A model generated the notes under the pieces. It saw only the letters and a program-made list of their open reading frames with translations, was not told the DNA's origin and did no database searches. Positions 1 to 9,400 of a stretch of 58,152 bases of DNA are shown here, one piece after another. Origin of the DNA: Cyanobacteria bacterium FACHB-502. GTDB taxonomy: Bacteria > Cyanobacteriota > Cyanobacteriia > Elainellales > Elainellaceae. Position 1 is the first letter of the stretch, and the number at the start of each line of letters is the position of its first letter. Where the stretch lies: the NCBI GenBank assembly GCA_014695325.1, contig JACJNZ010000081.1:1-58152 (forward strand), given 5' to 3'. The translations under genes were made by a program, and so were the position numbers.

Positions 1-358
1 CAGGAGAGTGCCATCGAGATTCCACAGCCGCACAGTGCTGTCGCTACTGCCGCTAACAATCGTCTGTCCATCCCTACTCAGGGCTACATCATAAACAGCA
101 CCTGTATGACCTGTAAGGGTGCGCAGGAGAGTGCCATCGAGATTCCACAGCCGCACAGTGCTGTCGTCACTGCCACTAACAATCGTCTGTCCATCCCTAC
201 TCAGGGCTACTGCACGGACATAGCCTGTATGACCTGTAAGGGTGCGCAGGAGAGTGCCATCGAGACTCCACAGCCGCACAGTTTTGTCGCTACTGCCACT
301 AACAATCGTCTGTCCATCCCTACTCAGGGCTACTGCATAGACATCGCCTGTATGTCCC
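1..358 (-). repeat. WD40-coding tandem repeats, 123-bp unit (three copies)
   Basis: Three near-identical 123-bp units encode 41-residue WD40 repeats with the constant core ALSRDGQTIVSGS. They differ mainly at the residues after GHTG and after SGS. This is the same family as the 11 copies at the right end of the window, in the same phase. Confidence 0.95.
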
Positions 359-3042
359 TCAAAAGAGCGTATTTCTGGATGTGGAAAGATGGGGTCAACA
401 AATTTGAACAAACTCTGCTGCACAAGACCCAACATCTTATGAGACAAACGCTCTCGGTTTTGCCCTGCTGCTTGAATGGCGAGAGTTAGAGCCTCTAGCC
501 GGTTACCTTCGGCTAATTTATTATTAGAACTAGCAGCTTTAAACTGAACTTCTGCCTCCAGTAGTGCCTGCTGAAGTTTCAATTTGCTAGATTTTTCATA
601 CTGATCACTTAGGGTATAAAAGGTTTTGCTATCAGTCTCATTCTGAGTGTCCTCCTGAGAATCCAACAAGTAGGGTTGTAGCTTGTCACTGCGCCAGTAT
701 TCTTTTGCCTGGCTTAAGAGTGCTCCCATCATCAGATACTCAGTTTTCTTTTCTGGTGCAACCGCTTTCCACTTACGTCGAGCATCCTGCATTTGCTCTG
801 CAATCCGACGAACCTCGCGATCCTCTTGCAGCCATGTGGCAAATCGTCGCCAGCCACTAATCAGCGCTTCATGGGCTAAATCAACCATTTTGATGGCATC
901 AGGTTGTTTCCCAGCCACCTCTGAGGCATCAGGGTGTTGCTTCAGCACTGCCTGAATCACTGTTGGGTCGGCATCACCTCTGACTAGCAACCGACTATGC
1001 ACTAAATCGTCAATCAATGCCTTTAAGGCATCTCGCTGTTCGATCGAGTCTTTGACAATACCCAATAAATCGGCTTCTAATTGTCGTTGGCGAGTATCAG
1101 TACTACCTTCTCCAGTGCGTACCAGATTAACAAAGATTCGACGTATCCACTCCTGCTCCTCAAGGTTGCGAGTCCTAGAGGGGCAGGCTTCTTTCTCAAG
1201 AGTATTCTGATAGATCTCATCAGCATATACATTTAGAGCCCGCTTAAGCCCATTCGCTGCCGTTCTATTATCAGTGTTAGTCCCTGACTCGGAATCCTCC
1301 GCTCCCTTCACCCGACCAAGAGCGTTGTAAGCATCCCAAGTTAATTCATTTTCCTGATTACGGCTATCCCAGAGCTGCTCCAGCGCAAACTGCAACAATG
1401 GCAATGAGCCTGGCTCACTTACGGCATCGTTTAATAGTGCCGCCAACAATTTAGGTTCGATATTGCCTCCCTGTCGTCGAGCCGGTTCTACAATGGCTCG
1501 CTCGTACGCTGACAGCTTCATTGGTGGCATGAAAATCGCGGAATTTCCTTGAATTTGTCTATACAGAGCCTCATATCGCAAACAATCGCCAACAAAATCA
1601 GCTCGCATGGTCATTACAGCTGATACCGAGCTACCAGGCTCTAAAGCAGTTTGAGTAAGTAGTTCAATAAACAACGCCTGGTCTGCCTGAGGTAGCGAAT
1701 TGTCGTTTTGACCAATGTCTTTAGTGTGTTCTTTCGCAACCAGCGTAAATATTTCTTCAAATTGATCAACAAATAAGAGGAACCGTGGAGACGCCGGTAG
1801 ACTAGCTACAGCCGACACAAAAGCAGGCATCGCCGCAGCAACTTCATCAGTTGTACGACTGAACTCCAGTGACTCTAAGATGGAGCTACTAATATAGCCT
1901 TTAAGTCCCTGTGCCAATGATCTTGTCAGTTTCATTAAGGCATAACGGCCTGGTTTTATGGGCTCCAACACCCTCCAGTCATCTTCTTTTCTTAAAGCTG
2001 GAATTAATCCCGCTTTTACCACTGAAGACTTCCCACTGCCCGAAGCACCGATAATAGGTACAAAAGTCGGCCTCTCAAGCTTGTGTCGAATTAGGTCTAT
2101 CACATCCTCTCGACCAAAAAATAGTTCAGCGTGCTTTTCTTCAAAAGCATCTAATCCCGGATAGGGGTGCAGTAGCTGTCCAGTTACGGGATCTAGAACG
2201 GGGGGAAGTGGCGCAACGATCAATGAGCTTTCCTGAGGAAGCGGGGCGCACTCCTTCAAAATAATGGGAGCGTCTGCATAATTTGCATGAATAGGGCGCT
2301 GCTTGACTGTGCCACCAAAATCAGGATTTGTTAGTTTTCTGTATATAAATTCAAATAAGATTCCGCTCGTAATTTTGCCTTCTGGATTACGATACCCAGT
2401 CTCTTGAGACAGTCCCTCCACTAAATAGCGAGTAAAAATTCCCCCTCTCTGAGTAGCGATACCCTCTTTTTCCTGAGATTTGGCGGTTTCCCCATCCTGG
2501 CAAGCCGCGATAACGTGAAAATTTCTGAGCCTACCTCTAGTAAATGAACTTTGCAGCAAGCTAGCCTGCAATGCAGCGTGACCACTATGGCAGGCATCAA
2601 TCAGTAGCACGACACTCGATCGGTTAGATTGATGAATCAATTGATTCAACCAATTCAAACTTAATCCCGCCGGTCCTTCACGCAACACAGGGCTATTAGA
2701 GATAGAATTATCTTCCAATTTGACCCTACAGTCCGAGGTCGCTAAATAGCCATTGAGCTTGCGCTCCACAATTTCCTGATCAACTTCCTGATAACCATGT
2801 CCAGAAATATAAATCAGCACTTCTCCACTACGACCATCAGAAGCTAAAAAGGACTTTAAAGCACGTTTTAGAGCTTCAGTGGTAGTTTGATCTGGGTTTA
2901 AGATTCTTCCACTGATTTTGTATTTACTGTCCCTCAGAACCTCACTGACGTTACGAACATCTATGTTTGTGGACAAAGGAGAAAAGATGTCAGTCTGAGC
3001 ATATTTTTGAATTCCAATAAGGAGAGCTTCGCTATTATCCAT
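1..3042 (-). CDS. Caspase-like peptidase / STAND NTPase / WD40 protein, N-terminal part (runs off the left end)
   Basis: The frame is open from ATG at 3042 to the window edge (1,014 codons) with no stop. Residues 1 to about 250 form a caspase-like (C14) domain: His82 in ISGHGYQ and Cys151 in LLIDACHSG. A STAND-type NTPase follows (PYPGLDAF entry motif, Walker A GASGSGKSS at about 332-340, Walker B FLLFVDQFEE), then a helical stretch. WD40 repeats start near residue 893 and three are complete before the edge. In the family such proteins are sensors: the propeller detects a signal, the NTPase oligomerises and the protease cuts targets. It lies 51 bp downstream of the hydrolase gene, same strand. 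The 55628-58152 frame looks like its missing C-terminus; joined with an 8-bp overlap the protein is about 1,852 aa. The substrate is unknown. Confidence 0.9.
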   Translation of the reverse strand, partial: MDNSEALLIGIQKYAQTDIFSPLSTNIDVRNVSEVLRDSKYKISGRILNPDQTTTEALKRALKSFLASDGRSGEVLIYISGHGYQEVDQEIVERKLNGYLATSDCRVKLEDNSISNSPVLREGPAGLSLNWLNQLIHQSNRSSVVLLIDACHSGHAALQASLLQSSFTRGRLRNFHVIAACQDGETAKSQEKEGIATQRGGIFTRYLVEGLSQETGYRNPEGKITSGILFEFIYRKLTNPDFGGTVKQRPIHANYADAPIILKECAPLPQESSLIVAPLPPVLDPVTGQLLHPYPGLDAFEEKHAELFFGREDVIDLIRHKLERPTFVPIIGASGSGKSSVVKAGLIPALRKEDDWRVLEPIKPGRYALMKLTRSLAQGLKGYISSSILESLEFSRTTDEVAAAMPAFVSAVASLPASPRFLLFVDQFEEIFTLVAKEHTKDIGQNDNSLPQADQALFIELLTQTALEPGSSVSAVMTMRADFVGDCLRYEALYRQIQGNSAIFMPPMKLSAYERAIVEPARRQGGNIEPKLLAALLNDAVSEPGSLPLLQFALEQLWDSRNQENELTWDAYNALGRVKGAEDSESGTNTDNRTAANGLKRALNVYADEIYQNTLEKEACPSRTRNLEEQEWIRRIFVNLVRTGEGSTDTRQRQLEADLLGIVKDSIEQRDALKALIDDLVHSRLLVRGDADPTVIQAVLKQHPDASEVAGKQPDAIKMVDLAHEALISGWRRFATWLQEDREVRRIAEQMQDARRKWKAVAPEKKTEYLMMGALLSQAKEYWRSDKLQPYLLDSQEDTQNETDSKTFYTLSDQYEKSSKLKLQQALLEAEVQFKAASSNNKLAEGNRLEALTLAIQAAGQNRERLSHKMLGLVQQSLFKFVDPIFPHPEIRSFEGHTGDVYAVALSRDGQTIVSGSSDKTVRLWSLDGTLLRTLTGHTGYVRAVALSRDGQTIVSGSDDSTVRLWNLDGTLLRTLTGHTGAVYDVALSRDGQTIVSGSSDSTVRLWNLDGTLL

Positions 3043-3093
3043 TGAGCGTCCACCAATTAACCTGGCATATCTTTAACTGCACTCAAGCCACCC

Positions 3094-4440
3094 TTACTGC
3101 ACTAAGGATGCCGACCAAACAGCATGAGCTACCTCTGGCTCATCAATAGCACTATGTGCACCACCTAACCCTGCATCGGGAGGAATCTTACAAATGTATT
3201 TACTTGCCTCAAGGTTGTAAATCTTTCCAACCTCAAATGCATACGTCTGATCACACGGCAGCATTTTCAGAGACTCAGCTTCGATCCCTCCGCCCAATGC
3301 TCCATACGCACCAATCGCACCATACCTTGGCTGCTCATTCATGTCTGCGAAATTTGGATCGCTTCTAGCAATGCCAGAGGCTAATGGATACAGTCGCCCA
3401 ACAGCTGTGTCATATTCAGATCTCGTTGTAAGAATGGGACCATTCACTCGTCTATCAGCCAAAATAGAGTGAAAATAGCCAGGGCGTTTCTCACTAACCA
3501 CAGGGATCTCTGCACAATACGACCAGAGCGATACTGCTCCCTGGATTAAAGACAGAGAATTTACCGGGCGTACCAGTTGACCGTTGCCCTTAGCTCCAGC
3601 TAGCGAAGCCGACATCACAATACAACCGAAGCTATGACCCACTAGGTGAAATCTCACTGCTTCTGAGGTTGCACTTTGAAGTGACTGAAGTAACTGAGCA
3701 CCTCCTGTTTCACCAATTTGTCGTGCCCGTTCTTTCATCTTCCAATAGGACAGAGACCGTAATGGTGATAAGAGCCTATTGAGACTGAAGTGGCTAGGGC
3801 TATAGTCTTTGTCTTCAGTAGTTGTTTTTGTATAAATGGCTGCCGGATCAAACGGCTCTCTGTCCTCGCCCGGTGCCCCAGCTTCACCAGCACTTCCCAA
3901 GCCAGCTTCACCATTCAAATCTGCATACGCTTGGATGATCTCAGGAGGTAATTTCTCCGGATTATCCTCGTCTTCACCGGAATCAAAGATAATGCCAAGC
4001 GCTTTTTTGGCGATCGGTGTATCGGCGATGCGCTTGGCATATCGTTCGATCAAGCCTTCTCGGGAAAGGTTGGATTCAGCGTCATCAGCAGTTGATGCGC
4101 CATTATCTGCTAGATCTTCATTGCCCCAAGGCAAACTGGGCCAATGCAGTCCAATGAGTAATGGCTTAAAATTTGGTCTGACTTGCTTTAACGCCTCTAT
4201 GTCAGCAGTATTCGCTGCCATCGCTTGAATCCATTTGTTGTACTGGCGACGAGCTGCTGGAATATCTCCTAGCCAACCGTGGCTGATAATAAATACATCA
4301 CTGATGAGTTCCTGCGCTAACACTTCTAGCAGTGTCTGGCTCATTTTAGTGCCATCAGGCTCGTTGCGCTCTTGACCTGACGCATCAAAGTTGATCAGGT
4401 AATACTGTAACGGGGTATCAGGAACTTGTTCGAGAGGCAT
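3094..4440 (-). CDS. Alpha/beta-fold serine hydrolase (lipase/esterase-like)
   Basis: 448 aa. An oxyanion-type motif (ISHGWLGD, about 53-59) and a nucleophile elbow VGHSFG with Ser270 identify an alpha/beta hydrolase. A C-terminal AHSAIDEPE segment (near residue 430) could supply the catalytic His, which is inferred. There is no signal peptide or membrane segment, so it is probably cytoplasmic. It is the first gene of a minus-strand operon; the caspase-STAND-WD40 gene starts 51 bp downstream. Hydrolases beside STAND sensors usually act as effectors that cut lipids or small esters, but the substrate cannot be read from the sequence. The acidic, Gly-rich stretch at about 155-200 is an insertion relative to compact lipases. 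Confidence 0.8.
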   Translation of the reverse strand: MPLEQVPDTPLQYYLINFDASGQERNEPDGTKMSQTLLEVLAQELISDVFIISHGWLGDIPAARRQYNKWIQAMAANTADIEALKQVRPNFKPLLIGLHWPSLPWGNEDLADNGASTADDAESNLSREGLIERYAKRIADTPIAKKALGIIFDSGEDEDNPEKLPPEIIQAYADLNGEAGLGSAGEAGAPGEDREPFDPAAIYTKTTTEDKDYSPSHFSLNRLLSPLRSLSYWKMKERARQIGETGGAQLLQSLQSATSEAVRFHLVGHSFGCIVMSASLAGAKGNGQLVRPVNSLSLIQGAVSLWSYCAEIPVVSEKRPGYFHSILADRRVNGPILTTRSEYDTAVGRLYPLASGIARSDPNFADMNEQPRYGAIGAYGALGGGIEAESLKMLPCDQTYAFEVGKIYNLEASKYICKIPPDAGLGGAHSAIDEPEVAHAVWSASLVQ

Positions 4441-4856
4441 AAGAAACTCCTGAAATACGCTGAGCAGAGGTAAAGGTTAGCCCTATCGTGATCTGCAATT
4501 TCTTCCTGGAAGCTTACATATATTTTAAGTACGTCACTTAAATAAAATTGTAGAGCTTAATCTTTGCTTCCAGTAGAAGCAGCAACTCAACTTCAAATTC
4601 AGGAGAGCCATTCAAACAAGTTAATGTATCGACCTCAAATGCTGATTCTTCCGTCCATACAGATTCTTAAGTTGTCTTAACTAAAGGACAACTTATACAT
4701 GAGGGATGTTAGGGGAGAAAACTTGCAGTACTTTGTCAATTAAATCTCTGATTGACAAAATTACTCGAAAGCCAAAGACAGAATTGGCGATCGCCCAAGT
4801 GAGCCTGAATCTATACTTCTGTCGATTTGCAGTTGGAGCGGCAGAATGAAACGATC
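4441..4856. promoter_or_regulatory. Intergenic leader of the hydrolase/caspase operon, with a 7-bp inverted repeat
   Basis: This 416-bp gap precedes the hydrolase start. It contains an inverted repeat TTTAAGT-ACGTC-ACTTAAA at 4524-4542, about 85 bp upstream of the ATG, which is a plausible operator. No convincing gene is seen here. The IS4-family element bounds it on the far side. Confidence 0.35.
4848..4856. repeat. Left 9-bp target-site duplication of the IS4-family element
   Basis: GAAACGATC directly abuts the left terminal inverted repeat and is repeated exactly at 6129-6137. Nine bases is within the range usual for IS4-family elements. Confidence 0.85.
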
Positions 4857-6128
4857 CTTAAGGGGTGACAGCAAGGCTGGAACGTAAGTTGTGCAGCAGA
4901 AACCGTGTTGGAGAAACCTAAAAAATAGGGTGAATCCGAAGACTCAACCCTTGGTCTAAAAAATGTTGCCTTTATTCTACCAAGCTTGTCTACAAGCACA
5001 ACTGACATCGATTCAATTCATCACGTTGCAAATGCTGTTTGCCCTCTTGCAGCAGGAACGTCACGTTAGTATTGAGCGATTAGCCACGCTGTTTGCTCAA
5101 CCGATTCAGTTTGAAAGTCGTCGCCGCAACATCCAGCGTTTTTTGCAACTGCCGCAGTTGAATATCAAAGCCTTGTGGTTTCCGATTGTCAAACATTGGG
5201 TTAAACAGCAGTTTCATCGGGGACAACGGGTGTATCTGGTGATTGACCGTACAGCGTGGAAACATCATAATCTGCTGATGGTGAGCGTGGTTTACAAAAA
5301 GCGAGCTATTCCGGTGTTTTGGCATCACCTCGACCATTGCGGTTCGAGTTCGCTTTTAGAGCAACAAATCGTGCTGCGTCCTGTCTTTGCCTTGCTCGAA
5401 AGCTATGGCTGCATTGTGCTGGGAGATCGTGAGTTTCACAGCATTGCCCTTGCCGATTGGTTGCGCTCCCAACAGGTCGGATTCGTGCTGCGTCTGCCCA
5501 AAAGCACCACGGTCAAGTCCCACTCGGACACCCAGTTTGAACGCTTAGACGAGTTAGTGCAGTTTCCTGGCATCGCCTGCTTCGAGGTACAGGTGCAGGT
5601 GACCCAACAACAGGGCTTCGGTCGCTTCAATCTCGTCACCCGCTGGAGACGAAGCTACCGACAATCTAAAACGAATCAAGTCTGGTATTTGTTGACCAAC
5701 CTCGACTGCCTGGAAGTTGCACTCAACAGCTACGCCAAGCGGTTTTCAATTGAACCGATGTTCAAAGATTTCAAAACGGGCGGCTACAACCTGGAAAGTT
5801 GCCGCGCCACTGGGCAACGATTTCTCGCTTTAGTGCTGCTGGTGGCGATTGCCTACACCCTCACAACCGAGCAAGGCAAGCGGATGAGCCGCAAGCAAGT
5901 TCAGCACTACATTGGACGGGTGCAAGAACCGCATCGAGCGCAAAAACGACACAGCGATTTCTGGATTGGATTGTACGGACAGTTATGGATCAAATCCATG
6001 GATCTGTGGTCGAAGTGGGCAGAGCAGCTTATGTACCTCAAGCCCCAAAAACGCTACTTCTTCCAACGAGGGCTGAGGGCGATGAGCCTGATCCACTCTG
6101 CTCTCTAGCTTCTCTGTCACCCTGTAAG
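4857..6128 (+). mobile_element. Intact IS4-family insertion sequence, 1,272 bp
   Basis: The ends are imperfect inverted repeats: CTTAAGGGGTGACAG on the left, and on the right a sequence whose complement is CTTACAGGGTGACAG. The element contains one full transposase gene and is flanked by perfect 9-bp duplications. The intact duplication and gene suggest recent insertion, placed between the hydrolase operon and the GC-rich STAND operon. Confidence 0.88.
4963..6108 (+). CDS. IS4-family DDE transposase
   Basis: 381 aa. The DDE triad is visible as VIDRTAWK (first Asp), LGDREF (second Asp) and the Y-x2-R-x3-E-x6-K signature of the IS4 family in YAKRFSIEPMFKDFK (catalytic Glu). The gene fills the element between the terminal repeats and is unbroken, so the element may be active. 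The start ATG follows about 100 bp of left-end sequence. Confidence 0.93.
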   Translation: MLPLFYQACLQAQLTSIQFITLQMLFALLQQERHVSIERLATLFAQPIQFESRRRNIQRFLQLPQLNIKALWFPIVKHWVKQQFHRGQRVYLVIDRTAWKHHNLLMVSVVYKKRAIPVFWHHLDHCGSSSLLEQQIVLRPVFALLESYGCIVLGDREFHSIALADWLRSQQVGFVLRLPKSTTVKSHSDTQFERLDELVQFPGIACFEVQVQVTQQQGFGRFNLVTRWRRSYRQSKTNQVWYLLTNLDCLEVALNSYAKRFSIEPMFKDFKTGGYNLESCRATGQRFLALVLLVAIAYTLTTEQGKRMSRKQVQHYIGRVQEPHRAQKRHSDFWIGLYGQLWIKSMDLWSKWAEQLMYLKPQKRYFFQRGLRAMSLIHSAL

Positions 6129-6137
6129 GAAACGATC
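6129..6137. repeat. Right 9-bp target-site duplication of the IS4-family element
   Basis: Exact copy of GAAACGATC at 4848-4856, immediately outside the right inverted repeat. Confidence 0.85.
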
Positions 6138-6461
6138 AGCTCTTATGTGGAAGCAGAACGCCAACGACAGAGGTGTTAGCTTAACTTCTTCTGATAACTC
6201 CTCCTGCGCTGCTCAATACTGCAAAAATCTAGCTTTTTCGGCACCTCCTGCTGTTCCAGGGCGACGTTAGTGAAGTTATTTCTATCTAAATTTCGTGAAA
6301 CTTGAGAGGATTTGAGGGTCAGCTTAGGAAGGGAGCGATCGCCCCCCACAACCTCTCTCCGAGGGCTTCAGTCTTTGACCTCGTCCGGCTCAGAGGCTAT
6401 GTTAACCTGAGTTGGGGTTATGTTAGCGGCCATCTTGACAGTCCTCCGCCGGATGGCATGG
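6138..6461. other. Intergenic region between the IS element and the STAND operon
   Basis: No supported gene. A 12-bp imperfect inverted repeat (6396-6407 and 6416-6427) lies just beyond the stop of the large STAND gene and may be a transcription end or a mobile-element scar. Base composition shifts to GC-rich from about 6430. Confidence 0.3.
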
Positions 6462-9400
6462 TCACGACGTCTTCCCGCCCCGTTTCGCACTCTGCATGAG
6501 GTCTGACTCAGTCAGCACTTGGCACCACGCATTCGTTTGCTTGAGCTGAGCATCCAGCAGCCACTGCGGCGGCGACAGCGGATAGGGCCGTAATTCACGC
6601 TCGCCGACCGCGAACCACACGACGACGCGGTCGGCAACGTACTGCCGAAGCAGATCCTCTTTGATGTACAGCACGTCGCCGTCGAGTCCATCGACACCGC
6701 TGAGTGTGATGGTTGCCCGCGTGCCATCAGGTAGGCACTGATCGAACCCCTGCGGCACGCTTCGCAAGTCGAAGTGCGACGAGAAGAGTCGAGAAGGTAC
6801 GCGCGCTCTGCCCGCCTGGTTCATCTCGCTGTGGTAACTCTCCCACACATAGTCGTGCGCTAGAACCTCTACCTCGACGTCACCCTCGCCGGTACGAATG
6901 CTCTCTCGATAGGCGTGCTCGGGTCCAGACTCTCCGAGCGTCTCAGCGGCAAAGCCAGGGTGCCATGGAATCTCACCCGCAAACGTGTAGTAATCGCTGG
7001 GGATGTCGTTCGTCATCCATGGTCGCGCACCACTCTTGAGAGTCGCAACCAGGCCGGGCACACTCCCCTCAGCTGTAACTAACGCAGAAATGAATGCCCA
7101 AGCCTCGCGACCGAGCACTCTGTCCTCAGCCTTGACGAAGCCGTGAACGAGCAGCCAGGGCCCGTCGTGCTCGCCGATCTTGTCCCGCAGGATAAGATCG
7201 GCGAGCACGGGAGTGGAACTTTGGCAGAGCCAGGGCTCATGGCTTTCGACGGATGGCGACAGCCATGTGATAGAGGTGGCGGCTTCGCCGTCGACAGGCG
7301 GCTTGTCTGGGAAGGAAGGATCGATGTCGACGTCAGTGAACGGCCGGTCGTGGCGTGGGAAGCTGCCAGTCGCTTCGAGCAATCCAGCGTATGTGAAGAA
7401 ACCGATCCAGCAATACTTCTTCCCATAGCGCTCGGCGTGAGGTCGATGGCCACGTCCTCGATACGCACCTTCAGCGATTCCACGGTCCAGCGCATTGAAA
7501 CTCACCGACCTCCACCCGAGATCCCATACAATGCCTAGCACATGCGCCACGGCCGCTTTGTGTCCGGCGTGGTTCATGTCGTAATTGCTGCGACCCTCAC
7601 ACAGCCTACCGAGGGTGTAGTTCTCGAAATCCATCCCAAACGTGTGCTTCAGTTCGTCGGCTCGTGGATCGCTCTTGGCAATTGGCTGCACCGGCGCAGG
7701 ACCCGTGAAGGACCACCCTACAAGCAGCTCCGAAGGCAGGCTCCCAGGGTAGAACTTCGCCGTAAACTTGATGATGCCTCGCACGTAGAGGCGCGAAAGG
7801 TAGTGCGTCGTTGGGCTTGTTGCAGATGGACCAACCAGCGCACTCGCGATACCCGCAAGGAGGTGCCGGAGCGGTTCTCCGAACTCGGCTCCAGCCTGTT
7901 GGTGGCTCATGACCACGCCGTAGGCGGCTGCGAGCATCCGCTCGCTGACATAAGCGTCGTTCAATGGCAGCGAGTCGATGGTCAAGCCGAAAAGTCCTAC
8001 TGGATCGACTCGACCGAACCAATAGAGCGCACTCGTCGCCTGGTCCCGCAACTGTCGAACCGTACTCGTGAGTGTCCACATGAACCAGCGAGCGCGAAGC
8101 AGATCGCCTGGCCGCGCTACCCCGTTTCGCCAACATCGCGAGAGGTATTCCAGGTCTCGAAGTATCTCGTCTTGGTTCCTGCGCACCCACTCCGTCCAAC
8201 GCAGGTCTCGGTCTGCCACTCCCATCGGACGAAGTACTCCATCCAGTGCTTCGGCGTTCAGCGGGTGATTTACTGCTCCTCGCACTTCCCAGAGTTGCTC
8301 AAGCAACTCCGCGTCTCCTCCTCGGACGAGGTTAAGCAATTCATCGACCGTTACCGCGTCCAAATAGGCCACCTCGAGCCTCGCAGCGATCCGCAGGGCT
8401 CTAGAGCGGAGCGGTTCGTCAACCAGCTGCCACAGCTGCTTAGAGTAGAAACGTCGAGGGATTTGCCCGACCAGCGAATACAGGATGTCGTCGCCAAGCG
8501 GATGTCGTTGGTTGTAGTCGCCGGCTAACAGCGCTGTTGTGGACGCCTCACGAACCCAGGTATCGAAGCCTGACTGCCCGTGGCTTGCGAGCAGAGCGTT
8601 GGCGATGATGTGCCCTCCTAGGAGATCGTACACAGGCATGTACGCGCCGCCGCCGTCCGACGGCATGCGGAGCAAAACTCCTTCATGCTCTAAGGCACGC
8701 ACGAGGCTTTGATCCCAGGGCCGCCCCTCGTCTCCTAGAGCGTGGCGCAGTTGGGACAATTCGATAGAACGAGTGCGCGACGCCCACAGGGACTGCGCAA
8801 TGGTCGTAAGCGCCGCCCGAACGTCTTGCGCGTAGTATCGTTGTGTTCGAGGAGCGAGTTCTGCGACTCGATCGCCGACTTGATCAAGATAGCGATCGAA
8901 CAATGCGGTCAGCGATCCCGGCATCGCGTCGATGCCAACCACCTTATGACGCGTCGGGTTCGTCACCTCGCAGAAGAGCCTCAGGGTCAAGGGGTGGCTA
9001 AGGAAACCGGGCAGCGAGGTGTCGGTCGCGTCAATCTTCCAATGCTGAAAGTGAAGCCGAATCGCGTCCATTACATCCACACCGTAGTCGGCGATCTCTA
9101 CGCGCCGCGCTCCCGTGGGAATGGCTTCTTCTTGGAACTCTGGCCGAATGGTGCAGAGCAGTAGGACATAAGGATATTTCGCAAGGACCGTCTCCAGCCC
9201 AGCGAGCTGCGGCTTCCATTCCCGTGGATCTTCCGACTCGTTGAGCCCGTCGATGACCACCGGCAACCGGTGGCGAGCACGCTGACCAGCGGCATCTACA
9301 GCTGCGAACAGAAGCTCCATGGTCTGAACAGACTGAGCCGCAATCGTCACTCGCCGCGCAAGGTCGTCGAGCGTGTGCCTCGCGTGTAGGTCCCGGCCAT

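Noticed and set aside
1-358. Tandem repeats as a possible CRISPR array
   Set aside because: Contiguous 123-bp coding units without spacers, translated as WD40 repeats; the 15-bp repeats at 24.9 kb are coding too.
106-489. Plus-strand frame with repeated TCKGAQESAIE-type protein
   Set aside because: Antisense shadow of the WD40 repeats; the minus strand encodes a coherent protein family.
6396-6427. Imperfect dyad with GTTAGC as an attC site
   Set aside because: No partner end with pairing arms at a suitable distance.
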